Position numbers and translations under genes: made by a program. The notes below the pieces were generated by a model. The model saw nothing but the letters and a program-made list of their open reading frames with translations, ran no database searches and had not been told where the DNA came from. 47,898 bases of DNA from CAZWCX01 sp964632945 (GTDB lineage Bacteria > Planctomycetota > MHYJ01 > WSZJ01 > CAZWCX01). Within the stretch, counting starts at the first letter, position 1. Each line of letters begins with the position of its first letter. The stretch spans positions 1 to 47,898 of the forward strand of contig CAZWCX010000048.1 in assembly GCA_964632945.1 (NCBI GenBank). The letters are read 5' to 3'. Shown in pieces: positions 1 through 8,775 of the stretch.

Positions 1-1632
1 GGTTTCACGACCGGGCCCGAGCAATCCCGGTCGACCTCGTACTGCACCGACGTGGCGAAGATGCTGCAGATCCCAATCTTCCATGTGAACGGGGAAGACC
101 CCGAGGCCGTGGCGCAGGTCGTCCGCCTGTCGATGGACTTCCGGATGGAGTTCCAGCGGGACGTCGTGATCGACATGTACGGCTACCGCCGGCGGGGGCA
201 CAATGAGGGGGACGAGCCCTCGTTCACGCAGCCGCTGATGTACCGGGAGATCGAGCGGCGGCCGGACGTGCGCGAGGGATATCTCGGGCACCTGTTGAAG
301 TTGGGCGGCCTCTCCCGCGCGGAGGCGGACGAGATCGCCGTGCGCCGCCGCGAGCACCTGGAGACGGAGCTGTCGGTGGCGCGCAGCGCGGATTACCGGC
401 GTCCGGCCGACATGCTGGGGGGCGTGTGGACGAACTACGTCGGCGGCAAGGAGGTCGACGCCACCGACGCCGACACGCGCGTCGACCGGGCCCGGTTGAT
501 GGAGCTGCTGGACGTCCAGACCCGGCTGCCGGAGGATTTCCATCCGCATCCCAAGATCGAGCGTCTGTTGGAGCAGCGTCGGGCGATGGCCTCGGGCGCG
601 AAGCCGCTCGACTGGGGCGGCGCCGAGGCGCTCGCGTTCGCCAGCCTGGCGACCGAGTGGATCCGGGTGCGCATGACCGGCCAGGACGCCGAGCGGGGCA
701 CCTTCAGCCATCGCCACGCGGTCCTGCACGATGTGGTCGACGGCCACACCTACACCCCGCTGCAGCACCTGGCGGAGAGTCAGGCGCCGGTGGAGATCAT
801 CAACAGTCCGTTGAGCGAGGCGGGCGTGCTCGGCTTCGAGTACGGGTACAGCCTGGACTGTCCGGAAGGGCTGGTGATCTGGGAGGCGCAGTTCGGCGAC
901 TTCTGGAATTGCGCGCAGGTGATCGTGGACCAGTTCCTGGTCAGCGCCGAGGACAAGTGGCGGCGGCTGTCGGGCCTGGTGATGCTCCTGCCGCACGGGT
1001 TCGAGGGGGCCGGGCCGGAGCACTCGAGCGCGCGCCTGGAGCGATTCCTGCTGCTGGCGGCCGAGGACAACATCGTGGTGGCGAATGCAACCACGCCGGC
1101 GCAGATCTTTCACCTGTTGCGCCGCCAGGTGCTGGGACCGCGCCGCAAGCCGCTGGTGGTGATGTCGCCCAAGAGTCTGCTGCGGCACCCGCGCGCGACC
1201 TCCACCCTCGACGAACTCGCCCATGGCCGCTTCCACCGGATTCTGGGCGACACCCGGCCGGCGCGGGGGCCGCAGGCGGCGCGGATTCTCCTGTGCAGCG
1301 GCAAGATCTACTACGAGCTCGAGGAGCGGCGCGAGAAGACCGGGCGGAGCGACGTCGCGATCCTCCGGCTCGAGCAACTGTATCCGCTCGGAGAGAACGT
1401 GCTCCGGGAAGCGCTGACGGTCCATCCGGCCGGGGTCCCGGTGCGCTGGGTGCAGGAAGAACCGGAGAACATGGGCGCGTGGCGGTATCTGCGCGCCCAC
1501 TGGGGCTCGTCGGTCCTCGGGCGACATCCGTTCGACGGGGTCACCCGGCCCGCCTCGGCCAGCCCGGCGACCGGGTCCACGGCCAGTCACCGGATCGAAC
1601 AGCAACTCCTGCTCGATCAGGCCTTCGCATAG
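1..1632 (+). CDS. sucA: 2-oxoglutarate dehydrogenase E1 component, C-terminal part
   Basis: Thiamine-diphosphate-dependent E1 subunit that decarboxylates 2-oxoglutarate and passes the succinyl group to the lipoyl arm of E2 in the TCA cycle. The reading frame is open from base 1, so the gene begins upstream and about 543 residues are visible; families of this type are about 900 residues, so roughly the first 40% is missing. The visible part starts with the conserved RSTSYCTDVAKML and FHVNGEDPEAV segments, then GYRRRGHNEGDEP, and continues through the transketolase-like pyrimidine-binding domain (near WGGAEALAFA) to the C-terminal domain (QEEPENMGAWRYL). The first in-frame ATG at 52 is internal, not a start. 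The E2 gene follows 28 bases later, as expected for a sucAB operon. The product could only be confused with other E1o homologues. Confidence 0.96.
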   Translation, partial: GFTTGPEQSRSTSYCTDVAKMLQIPIFHVNGEDPEAVAQVVRLSMDFRMEFQRDVVIDMYGYRRRGHNEGDEPSFTQPLMYREIERRPDVREGYLGHLLKLGGLSRAEADEIAVRRREHLETELSVARSADYRRPADMLGGVWTNYVGGKEVDATDADTRVDRARLMELLDVQTRLPEDFHPHPKIERLLEQRRAMASGAKPLDWGGAEALAFASLATEWIRVRMTGQDAERGTFSHRHAVLHDVVDGHTYTPLQHLAESQAPVEIINSPLSEAGVLGFEYGYSLDCPEGLVIWEAQFGDFWNCAQVIVDQFLVSAEDKWRRLSGLVMLLPHGFEGAGPEHSSARLERFLLLAAEDNIVVANATTPAQIFHLLRRQVLGPRRKPLVVMSPKSLLRHPRATSTLDELAHGRFHRILGDTRPARGPQAARILLCSGKIYYELEERREKTGRSDVAILRLEQLYPLGENVLREALTVHPAGVPVRWVQEEPENMGAWRYLRAHWGSSVLGRHPFDGVTRPASASPATGSTASHRIEQQLLLDQAFA

Positions 1633-1660
1633 AGCATCGGAACAGGGAGGGACGCACGCC

Positions 1661-2956
1661 ATGCGCGTCGAGCTGAAGGTGCCCAAGGTGGGCGAATCGA
1701 TCACCGAAGTGCAGGTCGGTGACTGGCTCAAGGCCGAGGGGGAGCCGGTGCAACGCGACGAAGCGGTGGTGATGATCGAGACCGACAAGGCGACGGTGGA
1801 GGTGTCGGCGCCGTCGGCCGGTCGGGTTTCGAAGGTGCTGAAGAAGAAGGGCCAGACCGCGACGGTGGGCGAGGTGATCGGCTGGCTCGAGGAAGTCGGT
1901 GCCGGGGACGGGTCCGGCGCAGCGGGCACGAAGGCCCCGGCGGCCGGAAAGCCGGCGGAGGGCGCGTCCCCTCCGGCCCCGGCGCCGTCGGCGTCGTCCG
2001 CGCCGCCTGCGGCAGCCCCGGCGCGGCCGGGCGATTCCGCCCGCGTCATGCCCGCCGCGCGCCGCGCGCTGGCGGAACACGGCGTCCGCGCCGAGGACGT
2101 GGAGCCCTCGGGGCCGCGCGGCCACATCCTCAAACAGGACGTTCTGCGCACCGTGGCCCGCAAGGAAGGCCAGGGTGGCGCCGGTGCGGTGAGTCCCCTC
2201 GCCGGCGCGCCCGAACCCGCCGACGCTCTCCCGGCCCCGCCCGTCGCGCCGGGCGCGCGGGACGAGGAAGTCGTCCCCATGACCCTCCTCCGTCGCCGCG
2301 TCGCCGCGCGTCTCAAGGAAGCCCAGAACGCGGCCGCCCTGCTGACCACGTTCAACGAGATCGACCTGTCGGCCGTCATCGCCCTCCGCAAGCAGCACCA
2401 GGAGGCATTCCAGAAGCGCCACGGCGTGAAACTGGGCTTCATGTCGTTCTTCGTCAAGGCCGCGATCGAGTCGCTGCAACAAACCCCCGAGCTCAATGCG
2501 GAAATCCGCGATGACGCGATCGTCTACCGGAACTACTACGACATCGGAATCGCCGTCGGCGGCGGTCGCGGGCTGGTGGTCCCGATCCTCCGCAATGCCG
2601 AGCGCATGAGCTTCGCCCAGGTGGAGCTCGCGATCGCCGACTTCGGCGCGCGCGCGCAGAAGAACGCACTCAAGCTCGAGGAGCTGCAGGGAGGGACCTT
2701 CACCCTCTCCAACGGCGGCGTCTACGGATCGCTCCTCTCGACGCCGATCGTCAATCCCCCGCAGAGCGGCATCCTCGGGCTGCACGCAATTCAGGAGCGC
2801 CCGGTCGCCCGCGAGGGACAGGTGGTGATTCGCCCCATGATGTACGTCGCGCTCACGTACGACCATCGCATCGTGGACGGACGCGAGGCCGTCACCTTCC
2901 TCAAACGGATCAAGGAGACCGTCGAGGAACCCGCCCGGCTCCTCCTGGAAGTGTAG
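1661..2956 (+). CDS. sucB: Dihydrolipoyllysine succinyltransferase (E2 of 2-oxoglutarate dehydrogenase)
   Basis: Core acyltransferase of the 2-oxoglutarate dehydrogenase complex; moves succinyl from the lipoyl arm to CoA. 431 residues, normal for the family. Residues 1-77 form a single lipoyl domain with the modified lysine at K43 in ETDKATVEV. An Ala/Pro-rich linker (about 85-125) leads to the E3-binding domain (RVMPAARRALAEHGV ... GPRGHILKQDVL, about 128-165), a second linker, and the catalytic domain ending in the active-site signature DHRIVDG (H402, D406). The start is chosen for the GGGAGG ribosome-binding site about 10 bases upstream. It follows sucA directly. The adjacent E1o gene argues for succinyl rather than branched-chain specificity. 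No E3 gene is in the window. Confidence 0.95.
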   Translation: MRVELKVPKVGESITEVQVGDWLKAEGEPVQRDEAVVMIETDKATVEVSAPSAGRVSKVLKKKGQTATVGEVIGWLEEVGAGDGSGAAGTKAPAAGKPAEGASPPAPAPSASSAPPAAAPARPGDSARVMPAARRALAEHGVRAEDVEPSGPRGHILKQDVLRTVARKEGQGGAGAVSPLAGAPEPADALPAPPVAPGARDEEVVPMTLLRRRVAARLKEAQNAAALLTTFNEIDLSAVIALRKQHQEAFQKRHGVKLGFMSFFVKAAIESLQQTPELNAEIRDDAIVYRNYYDIGIAVGGGRGLVVPILRNAERMSFAQVELAIADFGARAQKNALKLEELQGGTFTLSNGGVYGSLLSTPIVNPPQSGILGLHAIQERPVAREGQVVIRPMMYVALTYDHRIVDGREAVTFLKRIKETVEEPARLLLEV

Positions 2957-3023
2957 CGCGCCCGTCGGCGCACCCCGGGACTTCGGGATCGCGCGGACGT
3001 CCCCCCACCCGCGGAATGACCCC

Positions 3024-3971
3024 ATGCCCCTCCCCCGACTCCTGCGCCACCGCCTCCTGCTGGTCAGCGGAAAGGGCGGCGTGGGCAAGACCACCGTCGC
3101 GGTCGCCCTGGCCCGACTCGCCGCGCAGGCCGGCAAGCGCACGCTGTTGTGCGGAGTCGACACCCAGGGCGAGTTGGGACGCCTGCTGGGACGCCCCGAC
3201 CTCGGCGCGGAGCCGGAATCGGTGGAGGGCGGCTTTCGCGCCTGCGACCTCGACGGCCATGCCGCGATGCGCGAGTTCCTCCGCCTCCGGCTCAAGATCC
3301 ACGCGATCGCCGACCGCATCGCCGACAACAAGGCGTTCGCGGGCTTTTTCACGGCCGCGCCGGGCCTGCGCGAGTACGTCCTCCTCGGCAAGGCCTGGCA
3401 CGAGGCACGCGAACGCCTGGGGTGGCTCGGGGACCGATCGCACAACGACCTGGTCATCCTCGACGCCCCGGCCACCGGCCACGCGGTCGCCTTCCTGCGC
3501 GCCGCCCACCAGGTCACCGACATCATGGTCGGCCCGCTGGAGTCGTCCGCGCGGCAGATCCGGGAATTCCTGGTCGATGCCGCGCGCACCGCTCTCGTCC
3601 TGGTCGCAACGCCCGAGGAACTGGCGGTCAACGAGGCGGTCGAACTCGCCCGTCATGCCCGCCGCGACCTGTCGATGCACGTGGGCCTCGTCGTGCTGAA
3701 TTCGGTCTTCCCCGTCCTGTTCGACGGCGAAACCCTGCGCGCCGTCCGTGGGGTGGCGCGCGGAGACGCGATCGCAAGACGCGACCGCGCCGTGGCGGAA
3801 GCGGCGCACTTTCGCGCCGCGCGCGAGTCGGAGCAGGCGCGCCTGCTCCGCCGCGCCAAGCGGGCGCTGCCGCGCCCGCAGCTTCAGATCGGACGCGTCC
3901 TCGACCCGCACAACGAGGAGGCGATCCTGGCCGCGGCCGCCCGCGCCCTCGCGGAAGGGGCGGATTCATGA
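3024..3971 (+). CDS. ArsA/Get3-family P-loop ATPase (first of a pair)
   Basis: Soluble deviant-Walker-A ATPase of the ArsA/Get3/MinD class, 315 residues. The P-loop SGKGGVGKTT is at residues 15-24 and the later DAPATGH segment corresponds to the switch II/Walker B region. It is about half the length of a classical double-domain ArsA, so it should act as a dimer, probably with the product of the next gene, with which it overlaps by four bases (ATGA). No arsB, arsR or other arsenic gene is nearby, so arsenite export is unlikely. Paired single-domain ArsA-like ATPases are also known in mycobacteria (Rv3679/Rv3680). No clear Shine-Dalgarno precedes the ATG; an ATG eight bases upstream is in another frame. 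The client is unknown. Confidence 0.88.
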   Translation: MPLPRLLRHRLLLVSGKGGVGKTTVAVALARLAAQAGKRTLLCGVDTQGELGRLLGRPDLGAEPESVEGGFRACDLDGHAAMREFLRLRLKIHAIADRIADNKAFAGFFTAAPGLREYVLLGKAWHEARERLGWLGDRSHNDLVILDAPATGHAVAFLRAAHQVTDIMVGPLESSARQIREFLVDAARTALVLVATPEELAVNEAVELARHARRDLSMHVGLVVLNSVFPVLFDGETLRAVRGVARGDAIARRDRAVAEAAHFRAARESEQARLLRRAKRALPRPQLQIGRVLDPHNEEAILAAAARALAEGADS

Positions 3972-5104
3972 TCGGCCGTCTCCAGGACGCGCGCGTCGTC
4001 CTCGTCTGCGGCAAAGGGGGCGTCGGCAAGACCACCCTCTCGGCCGCCCTCGCGCTCGCCCTCGCCCGGGCCGGACGGCGCACCCTCGTCTGCACCATCG
4101 ATCCGGCCCGCCGGCTCGCCAACGCCCTCGGCGTCACCCACCTGGCGGACAAGCCGCGCCGCATCCCCGCCGAAAGCCTGCGGCGGGCGAATCTGCCGCC
4201 GGGGATCGACCTCCACGCCTCCATGCTCGACACCAAGCGCGTCTTCGACGAGGTCGTGGGTAAGTACTCCGCCGACGCCGACGCCGCCCGGCGCATCCTC
4301 GAAAACCCCTTCTACCAGCTCGTCTCCAACTACCTCGCCGGCTCCCAGGAATACATGGCGGTCGAACGGCTCTACCAGCTCCACGAAGAGCGCGCGTACG
4401 ACTGCATCGTCCTCGACACGCCCCCCAGCCGCCACGCGCTGGACTTCCTCGAGGCCCCCAAGCGGATCTCGGACTTCCTGGAAAGCGGATTCCTCGGCTG
4501 GATCCTCCGGCCGACCGCCCGCACCGGCCTCCACTTCCTGGCCGGCGCGGGGGCGAAACTGGTCGGCGCCGTCATGGAATTGCTCGGGTCCAGCCTGGTC
4601 GAGCGGGTGTCCGATTTCTTCCGCGCCTTCGAACACATGGCGCCCGGATTCGAGGAGCGCGCCTCCAAGGTGAGGACCCTCTTGCGCTCCGACGTCTCCC
4701 GATTCGTCGCGGTCACCACGCCGACGCCGCGCGCCCTGGGCGAGACGCGCGTCCTGCTCACGCGGCTCCACGAAACCGGATTCCCGGTCACCGGCGTGGT
4801 CTTCAATCGCGTGGCGACCGACTGGAAGGCGCGCGGCAACCGCGGCGGGCCGGGCGGCGCACCGCTCGACCTCCCGGACGATCTGCGCGCAATCCTGCGC
4901 CGCAACCTCCGCCAACTGCAGGAACTCGCCGTCCGGGATCGCGCGGGAATCGCTCGCCTGCTGCAGTCGCTCCCCTGCCCCGTCGCGGTCGCCACCGTCC
5001 CGGACCATGCCCTCGAGGTCAAGACCCTCGCCGCGCTCGCCCGCGTCGGGGCACACCTCGGGGAACCGGCGAAAACCGGCCCCCGGAAGCGGAAACGGTC
5101 CTGA
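3968..5104 (+). CDS. ArsA/Get3-family P-loop ATPase (second of a pair)
   Basis: 378-residue ATPase with P-loop CGKGGVGKTT at residues 14-23 and a DTPPSRHALDF segment matching the ArsA/Get3 switch II/Walker B region (Get3 has DTAPTGHTLR at this place). The ATG at 3968 overlaps the TGA of the previous gene as ATGA, a strong sign of translational coupling and of a heteromeric product. The middle of the protein (around residues 165-205: FLGWILRP, AGAKLVGAVMELLG) is more hydrophobic than in its partner and could be the client-binding groove. The C-terminus is basic (PRKRKRS). The reading frame is open further upstream, but the overlap start is preferred because upstream residues would only duplicate the coding region of the preceding gene in another frame. 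Confidence 0.88.
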   Translation: MIGRLQDARVVLVCGKGGVGKTTLSAALALALARAGRRTLVCTIDPARRLANALGVTHLADKPRRIPAESLRRANLPPGIDLHASMLDTKRVFDEVVGKYSADADAARRILENPFYQLVSNYLAGSQEYMAVERLYQLHEERAYDCIVLDTPPSRHALDFLEAPKRISDFLESGFLGWILRPTARTGLHFLAGAGAKLVGAVMELLGSSLVERVSDFFRAFEHMAPGFEERASKVRTLLRSDVSRFVAVTTPTPRALGETRVLLTRLHETGFPVTGVVFNRVATDWKARGNRGGPGGAPLDLPDDLRAILRRNLRQLQELAVRDRAGIARLLQSLPCPVAVATVPDHALEVKTLAALARVGAHLGEPAKTGPRKRKRS

Positions 5105-5226
5105 TTCCGGTCCCCCACTCATTCTCCGTCGCGCTTGCCCGCCGTGCCGTCCCCGCAGACTCGCCCACCCGCCACCCCGAGTTTTCGCCGCTCCGCCTGC
5201 CGCCCTCCCGAACCTGCGCGTCCCCC

Positions 5227-6045
5227 TCACCCGCCCCGCGGCACCGCCCCGTGAAGAATCGACCGCACCAGATTGCGCTTCGAGAGATCCCCCCGGCTGA
5301 ACCACACCATCCACCGATTCTCCGCCCCCAGGACGCGCCGCGCGATCTCGTCGATCGACCGTCCGGAGGCCGCAAGATCCCGCACCCGCCCTTCGACCTC
5401 GGTAAGATACGCGAGTTTCCGACGCAACGCCTCCCGCCCCCCCTGCAACACGGGACGATGCGCGCAAAACAGCGAATCGAAGTCCAGCTCGACCAACCGC
5501 CGCAGCGTCGCCAACGTCCCGGCGAAGTCTTCGTCGCCGCGAAACAGCTTGACCCGGTCGGCCAGGAAGGCGTCCCCCGAGAACAGCCAGCCCCGGGAGC
5601 GCTCGTAGAACACAACCTGGTCGTCGCAGTGCCCGGGCGCCGGCAGCACCTCGAACCGATGGCGCGGCGTCTCCACCACCCCGCCGAGCGGCTTTACCTC
5701 CACCCGCGGCGCCACGCCCCAGGCCCGCCGCTGGTACCAGCGCGTTTCGAACCCGCTCGCCAGCAGGTCCGCCGCCGCGGTGGAGGCGAAGACTTCCACC
5801 CCGGCATCCCGCAGCGCCCGCGCGTTGCCGCTGTGGTCCTCATGGTGGTGCGTGACCGCGGCCTGCTTCACCCCCCGCTCGCGCGCGAAGGCCAGCACCG
5901 CGCGGTACAAGGGCGACAGCCCGGTGTCGACCAGCAGGCCGTCCACGGCATAGCACCGGACCGTCATGATCGGCGGGCCGAGGCCGAGCAGCCGGCGGCC
6001 AAGCTGCAGCGCTTCGATCGGGCCGTACTTTTCCAGCCGTTCCAC
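5227..6045 (-). CDS. Metallo-beta-lactamase-fold hydrolase
   Basis: 272-residue MBL-fold enzyme. The metal-binding signature HHHEDH lies at residues 66-71 (THHHEDHSGN), and later conserved positions include GHCDDQ and LFSGDAFL, the usual third and fourth metal-ligand regions. Such domains hydrolyse thioesters, lactones or phosphodiesters; the substrate cannot be told. The GTG start at 6045 is chosen because a perfect GGGGAGG site ends seven bases before it; an upstream ATG (6081) would add 12 Gly/Pro/Arg-rich residues without a ribosome-binding site. The gene converges on the ArsA pair with a 122-base gap. Confidence 0.85.
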   Translation of the reverse strand: MERLEKYGPIEALQLGRRLLGLGPPIMTVRCYAVDGLLVDTGLSPLYRAVLAFARERGVKQAAVTHHHEDHSGNARALRDAGVEVFASTAAADLLASGFETRWYQRRAWGVAPRVEVKPLGGVVETPRHRFEVLPAPGHCDDQVVFYERSRGWLFSGDAFLADRVKLFRGDEDFAGTLATLRRLVELDFDSLFCAHRPVLQGGREALRRKLAYLTEVEGRVRDLAASGRSIDEIARRVLGAENRWMVWFSRGDLSKRNLVRSILHGAVPRGG

Positions 6046-6222
6046 GATCCTGCCTCCCCGCGGGGGCCCCTCGCCCCCCACCCCATGCTACGCCCCCTCC
6101 CCCGCCCCGGTCACGCAAACGCCACCCAACCGGGGGGCCGGAATCTCCCCGCCGACCTCTCCCCCGGCCTTCGATGCGCCGCTTGACCCGTCCCGCCGTT
6201 CGCCACGCAACGCATAATCAAG

Positions 6223-6265
6223 CTGTAAATTCGCACTTACAGTGTGGCCCAAATTCGTTTCGAAT
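6223..6265. promoter_or_regulatory. Possible operator: two small palindromes in the AT-rich gap
   Basis: CTGTAA (6223-6228) and TTACAG (6237-6242) form a perfect inverted repeat around eight bases. Ten bases further, ATTCG (6253-6257) and CGAAT (6261-6265) form a second. The heptamer AAATTCG is repeated at 6227-6233 and again at 6251-6257, about two helical turns apart. The arrangement looks like transcription-factor sites, but the arms are short. Confidence 0.3.
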
Positions 6266-6346
6266 CGTGCGTTGCTCCCGCCCCAGGCCTCCTGGGCCCG
6301 GAGCGGATTCGTAGGCCCTTCCAGATTCATTCTCCTTCGCGGCAAG

Positions 6347-6374
6347 GGGATACAAGACAATAACGAATAGTCAA
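6347..6374 (-). promoter_or_regulatory. Promoter candidate toward the MBL hydrolase
   Basis: On the minus strand TTGACT (6374-6369) and TATCCC (6352-6347) are separated by 16 bases in an AT-rich stretch. The -35 is strong and the -10 weak. It would leave a leader of about 300 bases before the GTG at 6045, so a closer promoter may exist. Confidence 0.3.
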
Positions 6375-6473
6375 TTCCTCGGCCCGTCGCTTGCTTACTC
6401 TCCGTGCGAGGTTCGCACCCCCGACGCACTCGGGGACCTGCGGAGGTCGGAAGAACGGAGGGAGGAGAACCCG

Positions 6474-7385
6474 ATGAAGAGGCAAGCCCTGACGAAAGTG
6501 CTGGCCGCTGCCCTGGTGGTTGGTCTGGCGTTGACCACGGCCATGCCCGGCGAAGCGCAGTTCACCCAGGGGAACTCGGGCAAGATCACGAGCAACTACT
6601 ACTCGCCGCGTCCATACGGCCACCACCACGCGCTCGACATCGCCGCCGCCCATGGCGTGCCGATCTGGGCCGCGTACGGGGGCACGGTGACGTTCAAGGG
6701 CGTGAGCGGCGGGTACGGCAACCTCATCATCCTCTCGCATGCCGCCGGGTACTCCACCTACTACGCCCACCTGAGCACCTTCAAGGTCTCCAGCGGGCAG
6801 CACGTCGGCCAGAAGCAGGAAATCGCGCTCGAAGGGACGACCGGGAATTCCACGGGTCCGCACCTTCACTTCGAGATCCGGCGCTACGGCACGAAGTTGT
6901 ACGTCCCCGGGTCGGTGGGCGGGTATGTGACGCGGGGCGCGGCCATTCCGCACAGCTACACCGGATTGTCGAGCGGAGGCGGGGGCGGCGGATCGACCGG
7001 GACGGGCGTCTTCGCGGTCAAGGTCACCGCGGGCAGCCTCAACGTTCGCACGGGGCCGTCCACGTCCTACAGCGTGAAAGGCTCGATCGGCAGCGGCCAG
7101 GTCTACTTCTCGCACGCCCAGGGCGGCGGCTGGCACAAGATCTGGTATGATGGCGGCTCCGGCTGGAGCTCGGGGAGTTACCTGACCAAGGTCTCGGCGG
7201 CCGGCGTCAAGGTGACGGCCTCGGTCCTCAACGTGCGCACCGGTCCCGGGACCGGCCATTCGAAGGTCGGCGAGATTCATGACGGCCAGAAGTACGGACG
7301 GATCACAACCAGCAGCGGCTGGCACAAGATCTGGTTCAAGGGCGGCGCGTACTGGGTCTACGGCGGGTACACCTCGGAGTTCTAG
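6474..7385 (+). CDS. Secreted M23-family peptidase with two C-terminal bacterial SH3 domains
   Basis: 303-residue secreted protein expected to cut or bind peptidoglycan cross-links. Residues 1-28 are a signal peptide (basic MKRQ, hydrophobic AAALVVGLAL, Ala-rich cleavage site GEAQ). The LytM/M23 domain spans about 40-160 with zinc ligands H51 and D55 (HHALD), H99 (YYAHL) and H132 in GPHLHFE, so it looks catalytically intact. A Gly/Ser linker (168-176) leads to two SH3_3 repeats (about 182-240 and 245-298), each with the LNVRTGPxT motif and a WHKIW segment; these usually bind cell wall. GGAGGAG lies about seven bases before the ATG. The HEAT-repeat gene follows one base after the stop codon and is probably co-transcribed. 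Confidence 0.93.
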   Translation: MKRQALTKVLAAALVVGLALTTAMPGEAQFTQGNSGKITSNYYSPRPYGHHHALDIAAAHGVPIWAAYGGTVTFKGVSGGYGNLIILSHAAGYSTYYAHLSTFKVSSGQHVGQKQEIALEGTTGNSTGPHLHFEIRRYGTKLYVPGSVGGYVTRGAAIPHSYTGLSSGGGGGGSTGTGVFAVKVTAGSLNVRTGPSTSYSVKGSIGSGQVYFSHAQGGGWHKIWYDGGSGWSSGSYLTKVSAAGVKVTASVLNVRTGPGTGHSKVGEIHDGQKYGRITTSSGWHKIWFKGGAYWVYGGYTSEF

Positions 7386-7386
7386 G

Positions 7387-8604
7387 GTGAACGGGAACGC
7401 GCGCCTCGGGGCCGTCCTGGTCGGAGCGGCGGTCCTGGCGATCGGGGGGGGATTCGTCCTGGGTCGGTGGTCGCCCGCCACGGGGGAGGGGCGGGAGGGA
7501 CCGGGAGGAGGGGGACCGGGCGCGAGTCCCGGATCCCGCACGGCGGCCGGGACGCAGGTCCCGGCCGACCGCACATCCGGCGGACCCGTCACCGGGGTTG
7601 CGGTCGCACCCGATCCACGCGGCGGATCGGGGACCGCGCCGGCGGATTCGACGGCCCCCCGCCCCCGCGAGGGCGGGCGCGCCTCCCTCGCCGACCTGGT
7701 CGCGGACCTCCACGCCGCCCTCCAGGCCGACGATTCCGAAGCGATCTCGGTCCTGCTGGACCGGCTGGCGGCCTGGATCGGGCAGGATCCCGCGCGCGCC
7801 TTGCAGGTGGTCGCGCGTTTGGCCGAGGAGGTCGATCCGCAGGCCGCCGCCTTCCTCGTCGAGGCGCTCCGCCTCAGTCCCGTGGCGGCCCAGGATCCGT
7901 CCGTCGCCGAGGCGCTCCTCGGGGTCGCGCGATCCGGCGCGGCCGTCGGCGCCCGCGTCGCCGCGCTGGGCTTCCTCGCGGGCGGTTCGCTGCCGGACGC
8001 GCGGATGATCCCCGCCGTGCTGGACCTGACCGCCCGCGCGACCGACCCCCACCTGCGCGGGCTCGGCGCCAATCTGCTGGCGGGCGCCCTGGAGCGGCGT
8101 CCCCCGGGGTCGGCCGAGGTGTTCCGTTTCCTGGTCGATCTAGCGGCCCACGACCCGCTGGAGGACATTCGGGGATCGATCCTGCAGTCCCTGCCGCTGC
8201 GTCACGCGGACGCCGGCGCCGTCGAGGCGGTCGGCGCCATCCTCGGGGCGGATCCGGCCGTCGGCGTCCGCGCCACCGCCGCCCTCGCGCTCGGGGACCC
8301 GCCGCGCGCGCAGGCGGGACGCGCGGTCGCCGTCCTCCAGTCGACCCTCGGAACCGAACGCGATCCCGAGGTCCGCCGCACGGTTCTCACCAGCATCGTG
8401 CGCGCGCAGCGCCTCGACGCCCTCCCCCTCCTCGAACGCCTGGCCGCCGATCACCCCGACCTGCGCCCGCACATCGAGGACTACCGCAAGATCCTCGCCA
8501 CCGGCGAAACCGACATGGACCGGATCTGGGAGCAGAAGCAAAAGATGGAGTTCGCGCGCGAAGCGCCCGGGGACGATCATCATCACGGCCCGGAGACGGA
8601 TTGA
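7387..8604 (+). CDS. Membrane-anchored HEAT-like repeat protein
   Basis: 405-residue protein. The GTG start at 7387 lies one base after the stop of the M23 gene, with GGAG about eight bases upstream inside that gene. Residues 6-26 are a single hydrophobic segment (GAVLVGAAVLAIGGGFVLG), an uncleaved anchor or signal anchor. A Gly/Pro-rich low-complexity linker follows to about residue 95. The rest is alpha-helical repeats of HEAT type (for example AVEAVGAILGADPAVGVRA, and EVRRTVLTSIVRAQRLDALP), ending in a short acidic, His-containing tail (DDHHHGPETD). HEAT arrays are protein-binding scaffolds. Pairing with a cell-wall peptidase suggests a periplasmic scaffold, but no specific function can be assigned. 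Confidence 0.82.
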   Translation: MNGNARLGAVLVGAAVLAIGGGFVLGRWSPATGEGREGPGGGGPGASPGSRTAAGTQVPADRTSGGPVTGVAVAPDPRGGSGTAPADSTAPRPREGGRASLADLVADLHAALQADDSEAISVLLDRLAAWIGQDPARALQVVARLAEEVDPQAAAFLVEALRLSPVAAQDPSVAEALLGVARSGAAVGARVAALGFLAGGSLPDARMIPAVLDLTARATDPHLRGLGANLLAGALERRPPGSAEVFRFLVDLAAHDPLEDIRGSILQSLPLRHADAGAVEAVGAILGADPAVGVRATAALALGDPPRAQAGRAVAVLQSTLGTERDPEVRRTVLTSIVRAQRLDALPLLERLAADHPDLRPHIEDYRKILATGETDMDRIWEQKQKMEFAREAPGDDHHHGPETD

Positions 8605-8605
8605 G

Positions 8606-8645
8606 ACCCCGCCGTTCGCGGGACCTCGACCTCGAGACGCGGGGT
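8606..8645. terminator. GC hairpin between convergent genes
   Basis: ACCCCGC (8606-8612) pairs perfectly with GCGGGGT (8639-8645) and is followed by TT on the plus strand. It begins one base after the stop of the HEAT gene and faces the end of the STT3 gene, so it may stop both transcripts. The 26-base loop and lack of a long T run make this uncertain. Confidence 0.35.
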
Positions 8646-8775
8646 TTGGACGCGTCGAAGCTCACGCCCGGGGAGCCGCGCGGGGGGGCAATGCCCGGAG
8701 GATCGTCGACCCCGAGCAACGGAGTCCGGCGCGAACCCCAGCCGGCCGACCCGCGCCATCCCGGTCGAAGTCGCG

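Larger units (their letters stand above)
6046..6473. other. Divergent intergenic region between the MBL hydrolase and the M23 peptidase
   Basis: 428 bases without a credible gene. The stretch around 6205-6270 and 6345-6375 is clearly more AT-rich than the surroundings, as expected for regulatory DNA serving the two divergent genes. It contains a short perfect inverted repeat, a second small palindrome and one promoter candidate toward the MBL gene (listed separately). I found no convincing promoter for the M23 gene. Confidence 0.6.

Noticed and set aside
3149..3967. In-frame upstream extension of the second ArsA-like gene
   Set aside because: It would read through the first ArsA-like gene in another frame with Arg/Pro-rich sequence; the ATGA overlap start at 3968 fits the P-loop position.
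3024..5104. Arsenic-resistance operon
   Set aside because: No arsR, arsB, arsC or arsD genes nearby; the single-domain paired form points elsewhere.
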